From Nitrospirota bacterium (GTDB lineage: Bacteria; Nitrospirota; Thermodesulfovibrionia; Thermodesulfovibrionales; UBA1546): a stretch of 9,381 bases of DNA. Every line of letters starts with the position of its first letter. Position 1 is the stretch's first letter. The notes beneath the pieces were generated by a model that worked only from the letters and a program-made list of their open reading frames with translations, did no database searches and had not been told where the DNA came from. This document shows positions 1 through 6,036 of the stretch, piece after piece. The position numbers were made by a program, and so were the translations under genes. The stretch is from contig SCSY01000049.1 of assembly GCA_004298625.1 (NCBI GenBank), positions 1-9,381 on the forward strand. Reading direction: 5' to 3'.

Positions 1-13
1 GCTCTTCCGATCT
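1..13 (+). other. Illumina adapter remnant at contig end
   Basis: The first 13 bases, GCTCTTCCGATCT, are identical to the 3' end of the common Illumina sequencing adapter. They are most likely untrimmed library sequence and not genomic. This implies that the window starts at an assembly or contig end and that any gene further upstream is unknown. The exact junction with genomic DNA cannot be placed more finely than about position 13 or 14. Confidence 0.9.
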
Positions 14-21
14 CGCTCATT

Positions 22-86
22 CTCGGCCCCGCTAAATCGGGACCTCCGAGGTGAATTCTGTCCCGCCTGAAAGCTGGCAGAATTCA
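22..86 (+). repeat. Two consecutive inverted repeats in the leader of the first gene
   Basis: TGAATTCTG at 52-60 is the exact reverse complement of CAGAATTCA at 78-86, giving a 9-bp stem with a 17-nt loop (61-77). Just upstream, CTCGG (22-26) can pair with CCGAG (46-50), enclosing an inner CCCG/CGGG stem (28-31 with 38-41). No T-run follows the second stem, so a Rho-independent terminator is not supported. In RNA these would be two adjacent hairpins about 57 bases before the first start codon. They could be a 5'-UTR element or the 3' end of a lost upstream unit. Function is unknown. Confidence 0.45.
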
Positions 87-142
87 AAACCGCTCAAGTG
101 CAATGCCTGCTGTCTTAAATCTAGTAATATTGGAGGTGTGTG

Positions 143-916
143 ATGAGATGGGATGCTGAGAAGTACGACTCGACACATGGCCCGCAGATTGATGTGGGGC
201 TGAAGCTTATCGAGATGGCCAATGTTAAGGCCGATGATTCGGTATTGGACATCGGCTGCGGAACAGGAAGGCTTACATGCGAGCTTGCGCGCCTTGCTCA
301 CAAGGGCACGGTCGTGGGCATTGACTCGTCTCAGGAAATGTTAAATAAGGCAAAGGAAGCATCGTCTTCTTTCGGGAATATTTTATTGATGAATATCCCT
401 GCGGAGGAGATGAAATTTAAAAATGACTTTGATTTTGTGTATTCCAATTCTGCGTTGCAGTGGATTAAGGAGCAGGATAACGTGATCGCACGTTCATACA
501 AAGCATTAAAGCCAGGCGGTAGGATTGCGGTTCAGCTTCCTGCAAAAGACTTTTGCTGGGCGATGATGGAAAATATCAGGAGCGCCATCTCTTCGCTCGG
601 GCTCGAATCAAAATTCGAGAAAATGGAATCTCCGTGGAGATTTCCCCTGAAAGAGGAGATGGAGGGGTATCTCAACAATGCGGGATTTGTGAACGCGAAG
701 ACTTATTATAATGAAGATATGCTTTTCTTCGAGAGCGTAAACGATGTGCTCGACTGGGGAGTTTCAGCGGGGTTGAGGCCGTTTCTTGCGCTGTTGAATG
801 AGAAGAAGCAGGAGCGCTTCAAATACGCCTTTGCAATGGGCTTTGAGAATTACCGGACCGAAAAGGGAATCGAGTTTAGCTTTAAAAGGCTGTTTGCATT
901 TGGAGAAAAACATTAA
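143..916 (+). CDS. Class I SAM-dependent methyltransferase, trans-aconitate methyltransferase (Tam)-like
   Basis: This 257-residue protein has the Rossmann-type SAM-binding fold. Motif I (VLDIGCGTG) lies at about residues 34-42, followed by the acidic end of strand 2 (GIDSS, about 60) and a post-motif segment NSALQW. It also has LKPGGRIAVQLP near residue 125. The NSALQW motif, the later DWGVSAGLRPFL segment and the C-terminal FKRLFAF match the layout of trans-aconitate 2-methyltransferase (Tam), which methylates a carboxylate. The substrate here is not proven. The start is ATG 143, because GGAGG at 132-136 gives 6-nt spacing, whereas the adjacent in-frame GTG at 140 would leave only 3. It is probably the first gene of the left operon, 22 bp before the exporter. 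The cytoplasmic methyltransferase assignment is sure; the Tam-like substrate is tentative. Confidence 0.9.
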   Translation: MRWDAEKYDSTHGPQIDVGLKLIEMANVKADDSVLDIGCGTGRLTCELARLAHKGTVVGIDSSQEMLNKAKEASSSFGNILLMNIPAEEMKFKNDFDFVYSNSALQWIKEQDNVIARSYKALKPGGRIAVQLPAKDFCWAMMENIRSAISSLGLESKFEKMESPWRFPLKEEMEGYLNNAGFVNAKTYYNEDMLFFESVNDVLDWGVSAGLRPFLALLNEKKQERFKYAFAMGFENYRTEKGIEFSFKRLFAFGEKH

Positions 917-938
917 CGGCAAGAGCGGGTAAAACTAC

Positions 939-1823
939 ATGGGCATAAAAGCAATAAAAGACAATGGCAAGGCCGTGATCATAGTTGCACTCCTTGCAGT
1001 TTATATCTCATGGGGGTCAACATATCTGGCAATCCGCATAGCCCTCGAGGATCTGCCTCCATTTCTCATGATGGGGATAAGGTTTCTTATTGTCGGCATA
1101 GGTCTTTATCTTTATCTGAGGATCAGAGGCGCCTCGGCGCCTGATCGTTCTCAATGGATTAATGCAACTTTGATCGGTGGGCTTTTATTATTAGGCGGAA
1201 GCGGCGGCGTGGCATTTGCCGAGCAGTGGGTTTCGTCAGGGATAGCGGCATTGATGATCGCCACCACGCCTTTATGGACCGTGCTTTTTGCAGGGATATG
1301 GAAAAGATGGCCGGCAAAATTAGAATGGGCAGGTCTGCTGCTTGGACTGGCAGGGGTTATAATCCTGAACTTCGAGGGTGATTTAAAGGCAAGTCCCGCA
1401 GGCGCGGCGGCCTTGATTATAGCGGCAATATCATGGGCATTTGGTTCTGCCTGGAGCCTCCGTCTGTCCCTCCCGCCGGGTTTGATGGCCGGAGCGATCG
1501 AAATGATTACAGGCGGAATATTGGTGCTTATGGCAGGTCTCTTAACCGGAGAAAAGATAGTGGCAATGCCCTCTCTGCGCTCGATCGCAGCAGTATTATA
1601 TCTTGCTGTATTCGGTTCACTGGTGGGCTTCACGGCATATATGTATCTGCTGAACAGGGTGAGGCCTGCCCTCGCAACAAGTTATGCTTATGTGAACCCG
1701 GTTATAGCCGTTATATTGGGCGTATGGCTTGTTGGAGAAAAAATTACCGCTACGGGAATTACAGCGATGGTGGTAATAATCATCGGTGTTTTATTGGTTA
1801 TGTTTGGGCAAAGGCGTAGTTGA
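939..1823 (+). CDS. yedA: EamA/DMT-superfamily transporter, YedA-like
   Basis: This 294-residue, very hydrophobic protein has about ten predicted membrane helices arranged as two EamA repeats (roughly residues 13-145 and 152-288). Family signatures are visible: ISWGSTYLAIRI at 23-34, ISWAFGS at 164-170, GAIEM at 185-189 and PALATSYAYVNPV at 243-255. These resemble E. coli YedA closely, including the extended ALATSYAYVNPV segment. Proteins of this group are inner-membrane drug/metabolite exporters or permeases whose substrates are mostly unknown. The ATG at 939 lacks a good Shine-Dalgarno sequence (only AGAGCGGG upstream), so translation may be coupled to the methyltransferase ending 22 bp before. 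Its position between methyltransferase genes suggests export of a methylated or related small metabolite, which is inference. Confidence 0.88.
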   Translation: MGIKAIKDNGKAVIIVALLAVYISWGSTYLAIRIALEDLPPFLMMGIRFLIVGIGLYLYLRIRGASAPDRSQWINATLIGGLLLLGGSGGVAFAEQWVSSGIAALMIATTPLWTVLFAGIWKRWPAKLEWAGLLLGLAGVIILNFEGDLKASPAGAAALIIAAISWAFGSAWSLRLSLPPGLMAGAIEMITGGILVLMAGLLTGEKIVAMPSLRSIAAVLYLAVFGSLVGFTAYMYLLNRVRPALATSYAYVNPVIAVILGVWLVGEKITATGITAMVVIIIGVLLVMFGQRRS

Positions 1824-1897
1824 TTATAGGGTAAGATAACGGAGCTGATAAAAGATGAAACTAAAGAGGGTGCATAGCTAAGAAAGGAGGTGCGACT

Positions 1898-2620
1898 ATG
1901 ACAGAATTTAACAAATCAAACTGGGCAAGGGCTGAGTTTAGCAGGCAGTACAGGGATAACGCCGATATTTTTATCGTTGAGCGAGAAAGGATGCTCGATA
2001 TACTGAAATCCTTCTATAAACATTTTCTTGGAGATAAACGGCAAAATAAAATTCTCGACCTTGGCTGCGGGGACGGAATTCTTGCGCATGAGCTTTTGAA
2101 AGTTGATGACGTTATATCAGCTACGCTTGTTGATGGCTCTGCTGATATGCTGGGAAAAGCCCGGGAAAGACTTAAAGGTTTTAAAAATGTCCGCTTCATT
2201 AACGCAAGCTTTCAGGAGATCATCGAGAAAGATATTTTGCAGCAGGACTTTGATATCATCGTCTCTTCTCTGGCAGTTCACCATTTAGATATGGCCGGGA
2301 AGATATCGTTGTTTAGGAGTCTTTATGCCCATTTGCATCCGGGAGGATTCTTCTTGAATATTGATGTGATACTGGCGCCATCAGGGGGCCTTGAACAGTG
2401 GTATCTGAAATTATGGCAGGAATGGATGGATAATAGGAAAGCCGAATTCGGGATATCAGACAGCCTCAGCGACGATATTATCCACAGGTATAAGGATAAT
2501 AAGGACAACAAGCCTGATACATTGGATGACCAGTTGGATGCTTTAAAAGATATTGGCTTTCAGGAAGTAGATTGCTTCTACAAATACGGCATATTCTCGA
2601 TATACGGAGGAAGGAAATAA
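1898..2620 (+). CDS. Class I SAM-dependent methyltransferase
   Basis: This 240-residue protein carries motif I ILDLGCGDG at residues 52-60, an acidic strand-2 end (LVDGSADML, about 87-95) and a motif II/III region with IVSSLAVHHL and HLHPGGFFLNID. The AVHHL and HPGGFF segments are typical of UbiE/CmoA-like small-molecule or RNA methyltransferases, but the family is too broad to name a substrate. The C-terminal third is unusually charged (KDNKDNKPDTLDDQLDAL) and ends in an aromatic YKYGIFSIYGG. ATG 1898 is well supported by AAAGGAGG ending at 1890, with 7-nt spacing. It follows the exporter by 74 bp. It differs strongly in sequence from the three other methyltransferases here, so this is not a recent tandem duplication. 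Confidence 0.88.
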   Translation: MTEFNKSNWARAEFSRQYRDNADIFIVERERMLDILKSFYKHFLGDKRQNKILDLGCGDGILAHELLKVDDVISATLVDGSADMLGKARERLKGFKNVRFINASFQEIIEKDILQQDFDIIVSSLAVHHLDMAGKISLFRSLYAHLHPGGFFLNIDVILAPSGGLEQWYLKLWQEWMDNRKAEFGISDSLSDDIIHRYKDNKDNKPDTLDDQLDALKDIGFQEVDCFYKYGIFSIYGGRK

Positions 2621-2667
2621 TGTTAACCCTTTATAGCAGATAAAATTAACCGTCAAAGGAGGATAAA

Positions 2668-3792
2668 ATGAATATTGACACAAAATGCGTTCATGCAGGA
2701 GGGTACCACGACACACAGACAAGGGGGATAAATACTCCCATATTTACTTCCTCGGCATACGAGTATCTCGATAGCGAAACCAGACTGTATCAGAGATATT
2801 TCAACACGCCGAATCAGGAGGCTGTTGTAAAAAAGATTTGCGAACTGGAGGGAGCTGAAGACGGCGTTGTCTTTTCCTCGGGCATGGCAGCGATAAGCAC
2901 ATCCTTGCTCGCCTTGCTGAACAGCGGAGACCACGCCGTAGTTCAGGACGAGATATACGGTGGGAGCCATGCCTTTATCGAGGATCATTTTAAAAGGCTC
3001 GGAATATCCTTCACGTTCGTGCGGATGGACGCGCAGGCAATCGAGGATGCCATAACATCTAATACAAAGATAATCTACATAGAGAGCCCCACCAATCCCC
3101 TGCTTAACGTGGTTGATATACGCCGGATTGCCGAGATAGGCAAACGAAGAGGGGTTCTTACAGTTATTGACAATACCTTTGCAACACCGATAAATCAAAA
3201 TCCTTTCTCCCTCGGAATTGATGTGATAATTCACAGCGGAACGAAATACTTAGGCGGACATAGCGATTTGTACTGCGGTGTTGCAGTCACCCGGAAAGAC
3301 ATTGCCGCACGCATCAGAAAAACTGCTGCGAATTTTGGGGGCAGCCTAAATGCGATGAGTTGTTACCTGCTCGAAAGAAGCCTGAAGACCCTTTCTATTC
3401 GTGTTGAACGACAGACACAGAATGCATTGGGGATAGCGAGGTTTCTCGAAAAACACGTTGAGGTTGAAAGGGTGAATTACCCCGGCCTCGAAAGTCACTC
3501 CGGATATAAAATAGCAAGCAGTCAAATGAGTGGTTTCGGTGCCATGCTTTCCTTTGAACTCAAAGACACAACAGCTATTGATTTCATGAGACGACTCAGA
3601 ATCATCAAACCGGCTCTGAGTCTCGGAGGAGTGGATACTACCATATGTGATCCTGCAACAACATCGCACCAGAAAGTATCGGGGGATGTAAGAAAGCGGT
3701 TGGGAATTTCGGATAACTTGCTGCGGCTATCAGTAGGCATCGAGAGCGTGGAAGATTTAATTGAAGATCTTCAACATGCGTTGGAAGGCTGA
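2668..3792 (+). CDS. Cys/Met metabolism PLP-dependent enzyme (cystathionine gamma-synthase / gamma-lyase / sulfhydrylase family)
   Basis: This 374-residue fold-type I PLP enzyme acts on sulfur amino acids. The Schiff-base lysine is K193 in SGTKYLGGHSD. D168 (VIDNTFATP) would contact the pyridine nitrogen, Y98 (YGGS) would stack on the ring, and SSGMAAIS (70-77) binds phosphate. R353 in LLRLSVGIE should bind the substrate carboxylate. Y41 and R43 (YQRYFNTPN) replace the usual YSRxxNPT segment. The cysteine found after Y-G in canonical methionine gamma-lyase is a glycine (G100), which argues against classic MGL. Length is slightly short of the usual 380-400 residues. The family makes or breaks C-S bonds at C-beta or C-gamma, and which reaction applies cannot be decided here. 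ATG 2668 has AAAGGAGG at 2655-2662. It is flanked by methyltransferase genes, hinting at sulfur/methyl metabolism. Confidence 0.92.
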   Translation: MNIDTKCVHAGGYHDTQTRGINTPIFTSSAYEYLDSETRLYQRYFNTPNQEAVVKKICELEGAEDGVVFSSGMAAISTSLLALLNSGDHAVVQDEIYGGSHAFIEDHFKRLGISFTFVRMDAQAIEDAITSNTKIIYIESPTNPLLNVVDIRRIAEIGKRRGVLTVIDNTFATPINQNPFSLGIDVIIHSGTKYLGGHSDLYCGVAVTRKDIAARIRKTAANFGGSLNAMSCYLLERSLKTLSIRVERQTQNALGIARFLEKHVEVERVNYPGLESHSGYKIASSQMSGFGAMLSFELKDTTAIDFMRRLRIIKPALSLGGVDTTICDPATTSHQKVSGDVRKRLGISDNLLRLSVGIESVEDLIEDLQHALEG

Positions 3793-3807
3793 TAATCGAA
3801 GGCAGAA

Positions 3808-4509
3808 ATGAATACCCTTGACCGGTTGGACATAGACCGTATAGCTTTTATCGGGCGGACATATGACGAATACAGAAAGATATTCGACCTTTCCAAATCT
3901 GATCTCGGAAGCGGTCATATACTGGATTGTCCTGCAGGCGCTGCATCGTTTGCAGCAGAGGCGCACGAAAGGGGTTTTCAAGTCACGGCGTGCGATACTT
4001 TATATGACCTCCCGGTCAAAGAACTGGCTTCTAAGGGTGAAAGCGACATAAAGCATATTTATGAGAAAGTTGCGGAGGCGTCTCATCTTTATATGTGGAA
4101 TTATTACAAGGATAGGGATGATTTGATTAGCTTTAGGAAGAGGGCTTTAAATTCATTCCTGGCTGATTTCCCAATGGGGCTGAGACAGGGCCGGTATGTA
4201 AAGGCATCGCTGCCAAACCTTCCGTTTCCGGATGGGAAATTCAAACTTGTAATCTCAAGCCACTTTCTTTTTTTATACGGCGACCGGCTGGATTTAGATT
4301 TCCATAAGGCGTGCCTTAGGGAATTAGTGCGGGTATCCTCAGATGAGGCCAGGATTTATCCGCTGCAGGGACTGGACGCAAAACCCTATCTCAACATGGG
4401 TGCGATTCTAAGTTTTTTAAAACATGAAGGAATAAGGGCAAAGATCGTGGAAGCGCCGTTTGAGTTTCAGCGCGGGTCGAATAAGATGATGAAATTGCAG
4501 AAAGAATAG
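3808..4509 (+). CDS. Divergent SAM-dependent methyltransferase-like protein
   Basis: This 233-residue protein has a recognisable but atypical methyltransferase core. The motif I position reads ILDCPAGAASF (38-48), in place of the usual D-x-G-x-G-x-G, followed by an acidic strand-2 end ACD (61-63). A later FPDGKFKLVISSHFLFLYGD segment corresponds to strand 4 and the loop of class I enzymes. The N-terminal FIGRTYDEYRKIF (14-26) looks like a family-specific signature. I recognise this as a group of uncharacterised bacterial methyltransferase-like proteins, without a known substrate. The helical middle (75-125), rich in aromatic and charged residues, may cap the active site. ATG 3808 has a modest GAAGG (3798-3802). 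It starts 15 bp after the PLP enzyme, so co-translation is likely. Confidence 0.8.
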   Translation: MNTLDRLDIDRIAFIGRTYDEYRKIFDLSKSDLGSGHILDCPAGAASFAAEAHERGFQVTACDTLYDLPVKELASKGESDIKHIYEKVAEASHLYMWNYYKDRDDLISFRKRALNSFLADFPMGLRQGRYVKASLPNLPFPDGKFKLVISSHFLFLYGDRLDLDFHKACLRELVRVSSDEARIYPLQGLDAKPYLNMGAILSFLKHEGIRAKIVEAPFEFQRGSNKMMKLQKE

Positions 4510-4522
4510 AGCGGAGGTAGAA

Positions 4523-5341
4523 ATGGATGAACAAGAGTTAAAAAAGAGACTTCAGGCGGCCTTTAATGCCGTAGCGAATGGCTACGACAACCCGGCATTG
4601 CGCTTCTTTCCTGAAAGCGCTAAACATCTTCCGCAGTTTTTAAAACTTAAGGGCGATGAGCATGTGCTCGATATCGCAACCGGCACTGGCCATGCCGCAA
4701 TAGCGCTTGCCGCTGCATTACCCAAAGGGAGGGTTACGGGAATCGATTTTTCCGAGGGTATGCTCTCTCGCGCAAAGGCGAAGATAGATGAAAATGGCAT
4801 CCGCAATATCAGTCTGCATTCGATGGACATGCAGTCCCTCGATTTCCCTGACAGCGCTTTCGATGCTGCCGTGTTTTCATTCAGCATATTCTTCGTGGAG
4901 GATATGGAGCTCCAACTTCGCCATGTTGCTGAAAAAGTGAAGCTCGGTGGAAAGGTTCTTGCGACGAGTTTTTACAGTGGGACATTCTCTCCCCAAGTCG
5001 ATATTTTTTTCGAACGCGTGAAAAAATACGGCGTAGATGTGCCTTCTGTTTGGCGGCGACTTTCAACAACAGAAGAATGCTCTACTCTTTTCGAGAAGGC
5101 TGGCTTGAGCAATATCCGGGTTGCTACAAAAGATATAGGCTACTATCTTGCAGATGCCGGTCAATGGTGGGATATAGTGTGGAATGCGGGACTCCGCAGG
5201 TTTGTAAGCGGTCTCTCACCTGAGGATTTGGAGAAATTCAAGAAGGAACATTTACAGGAGGTGGCTGGTCTTTCAACCGATAAAGGGATATGGCTTGAAG
5301 TGAAGGTGCTATATGCGATTGGAACTAAGAGCAGGACTTAA
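4523..5341 (+). CDS. Class I SAM-dependent methyltransferase, UbiE/COQ5-like
   Basis: This 272-residue protein has motif I VLDIATGTGHAA at about residues 48-59, GIDFSEGML at the strand-2 end, and MDMQSLDFPDSAFDAAVFSF covering motif II. The I-A-T-G-T-G form and the preceding FNAVANGYDNP helix are typical of the UbiE/COQ5-like branch. That branch includes quinone methyltransferases and many natural-product enzymes. The C-terminal half (about 150-265), with aromatic stretches such as YYLADAGQWWDIVW, probably forms the substrate lid. No ubiquinone or menaquinone biosynthesis genes are nearby, so a quinone role is not supported by context. ATG 4523 has GGAGG at 4513-4517, with 5-nt spacing. It is the last gene before the 117-bp intergenic region carrying the MarR promoter. 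Confidence 0.88.
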   Translation: MDEQELKKRLQAAFNAVANGYDNPALRFFPESAKHLPQFLKLKGDEHVLDIATGTGHAAIALAAALPKGRVTGIDFSEGMLSRAKAKIDENGIRNISLHSMDMQSLDFPDSAFDAAVFSFSIFFVEDMELQLRHVAEKVKLGGKVLATSFYSGTFSPQVDIFFERVKKYGVDVPSVWRRLSTTEECSTLFEKAGLSNIRVATKDIGYYLADAGQWWDIVWNAGLRRFVSGLSPEDLEKFKKEHLQEVAGLSTDKGIWLEVKVLYAIGTKSRT

Positions 5342-5386
5342 TAAAAGTAGATTTTTCAAAACCGAGGAACAGAGTTTTTTCCCTTC

Positions 5387-5416
5387 TTGACAAATAGTTC
5401 TATATAATACTATCCT
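5387..5416 (+). promoter_or_regulatory. Predicted sigma70-type promoter of the marR operon
   Basis: A perfect -35 box TTGACA lies at 5387-5392. Candidate -10 boxes are TATCCT at 5411-5416 (18-bp spacer) and TACTAT at 5408-5413 (15-bp spacer). The best-looking TATAAT, at 5403-5408, is only 10 bp away and too close to pair with this -35. The start codon of the MarR gene lies 42 bp after 5416, leaving a short leader with its ribosome binding site (AAGGGG, 5447-5452). The candidate overlaps an inverted repeat, as expected for an autoregulated promoter. Confidence 0.6.
5394..5413. promoter_or_regulatory. Candidate MarR operator (20-bp pseudo-palindrome)
   Basis: ATAGTTCTATATAATACTAT is an inverted repeat in which 8 of 10 base pairs of the two halves match. 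The outer ATAGT/ACTAT arms (5394-5398 and 5409-5413) are perfect. A third arm, ACTAT at 5424-5428, repeats in direct orientation 15 bp downstream. The site begins just after the -35 box and covers the -10 region, so a bound dimer would block RNA polymerase. MarR-family dimers typically bind such 16-20 bp palindromes upstream of their own gene. Assignment to this regulator is inference from position and symmetry. Confidence 0.6.
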
Positions 5417-5458
5417 ATACAAAACTATTGTCATCGAAGAAAGGATAAGGGGCATTTA

Positions 5459-5911
5459 ATGAAAAAATTTCGGGAAGGCGGATTTCTTATTGCAAAGATA
5501 CATACCCTTTCGGAGAGGGTATTGGCAAAGATATTAAAAAAATATTGCCTTACCGATATAAATCCCGCACAGGGAAGGATCTTTTTTGCCCTCTGGCAAG
5601 GTGATGGGATTTCTATACGAGAATTGGCGCAGAAAACTTCGCTCGAAAAATCCACATTGACGAGCATGCTGGATCGGCTTGAAAAAAATGGGTTCGTAGC
5701 CCGTGTTCCATCCAAGGAAGACAGGCGAAAGATACTTATTAAATTGACCGAAAAGGACAGAAAACTCGAAAATGTTTACACCAGGATATGCGAAGAAAAG
5801 ATGCAGTTGTTTTACAAAGGATTTACAAAGAAGGAAATCGACAAGGTCGAGAGCTTTCTTATGCGAATCCTCGGCAATCTCGAATCGTTCGAGAAAAAAA
5901 CGGGTAGATAA
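5459..5911 (+). CDS. MarR-family winged helix-turn-helix transcriptional regulator
   Basis: This 150-residue protein has the full MarR layout. N-terminal and C-terminal helices (about 8-30 and 105-143) form the dimer interface. The DNA-binding part comprises ISIRELAQKTSLEKSTLTSML (51-71) and the recognition helix with RLEKNGFV (73-80). The wing carries the conserved S-K-E-D-R-R (85-90). The protein is cytoplasmic and probably represses its own operon through the palindrome just upstream. Typical ligands of the family are phenolic compounds, antibiotics or oxidants. Cysteines C30 and C111 are present, but neither sits at the N-terminal reactive-Cys position of OhrR, so peroxide sensing is not indicated by alignment. 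ATG 5459 is set by AAGGGG at 5447-5452. Family is certain; ligand is unknown. Confidence 0.93.
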   Translation: MKKFREGGFLIAKIHTLSERVLAKILKKYCLTDINPAQGRIFFALWQGDGISIRELAQKTSLEKSTLTSMLDRLEKNGFVARVPSKEDRRKILIKLTEKDRKLENVYTRICEEKMQLFYKGFTKKEIDKVESFLMRILGNLESFEKKTGR

Positions 5912-5943
5912 AATAGTCAAAAAATTAAGAAAGGAGAAATGTT

Positions 5944-6036
5944 ATGAAAGTTCTATTGCTGGGTTCTCTTATTCTTATAATCATCTATGCCTTTGCGGCG
6001 ATAAACCTGAGATTGGGTTATAAGAAGATGCTTTGA
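5944..6036 (+). CDS. Small single-helix membrane protein (30 aa)
   Basis: An ATG at 5944 opens a 30-codon frame ending in TGA at 6034-6036. It is preceded by AAGGAG (5931-5936) at a 7-nt distance, a very good ribosome binding site. The peptide starts MKVLLLGSLILIIIYAFAA and ends in a basic tail (LRLGYKKML). This gives one membrane helix of about 18 residues with a short positive end, likely cytoplasmic by the positive-inside rule. It lies 32 bp after the MarR gene and so is probably co-transcribed. No homologue is recognised. It could be a regulatory or partner peptide of a membrane protein in the same unit, for example the AhpD-like protein that also has a membrane helix. The strong ribosome site and clean hydrophobic profile support a real gene. 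Confidence 0.65.
   Translation: MKVLLLGSLILIIIYAFAAINLRLGYKKML

Noticed and set aside
120..131. TAATAT as a -10 box of the left operon
   Set aside because: It touches the ribosome binding site, leaving almost no leader, and no -35 box is seen at the right distance.
140..142. GTG start for the first methyltransferase
   Set aside because: It leaves only 3 nt to GGAGG (132-136); the next codon, ATG 143, has a normal 6-nt spacing.
14..142. SAM-I or cobalamin riboswitch before the methyltransferase operon
   Set aside because: The context made this attractive, but I could not match the conserved core sequences of these riboswitches, and the region is cut by the contig end.
1855..1881. Eight-codon frame (MKLKRVHS) before the third gene
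   Set aside because: It has GGAG 10 nt upstream but is too short and featureless to support as a gene or leader peptide.
2622..2650. GTTAA/TTAAC inverted repeat before the PLP gene
   Set aside because: Five A/T-rich base pairs with a 19-nt spacer are expected by chance.
5342..5386. Rho-independent terminator after the last methyltransferase
   Set aside because: A T-run is present (5375-5380), but the only preceding stem is a weak, A/T-rich AAAAC/GTTTT pairing with an 11-nt loop; no GC-rich hairpin is found.
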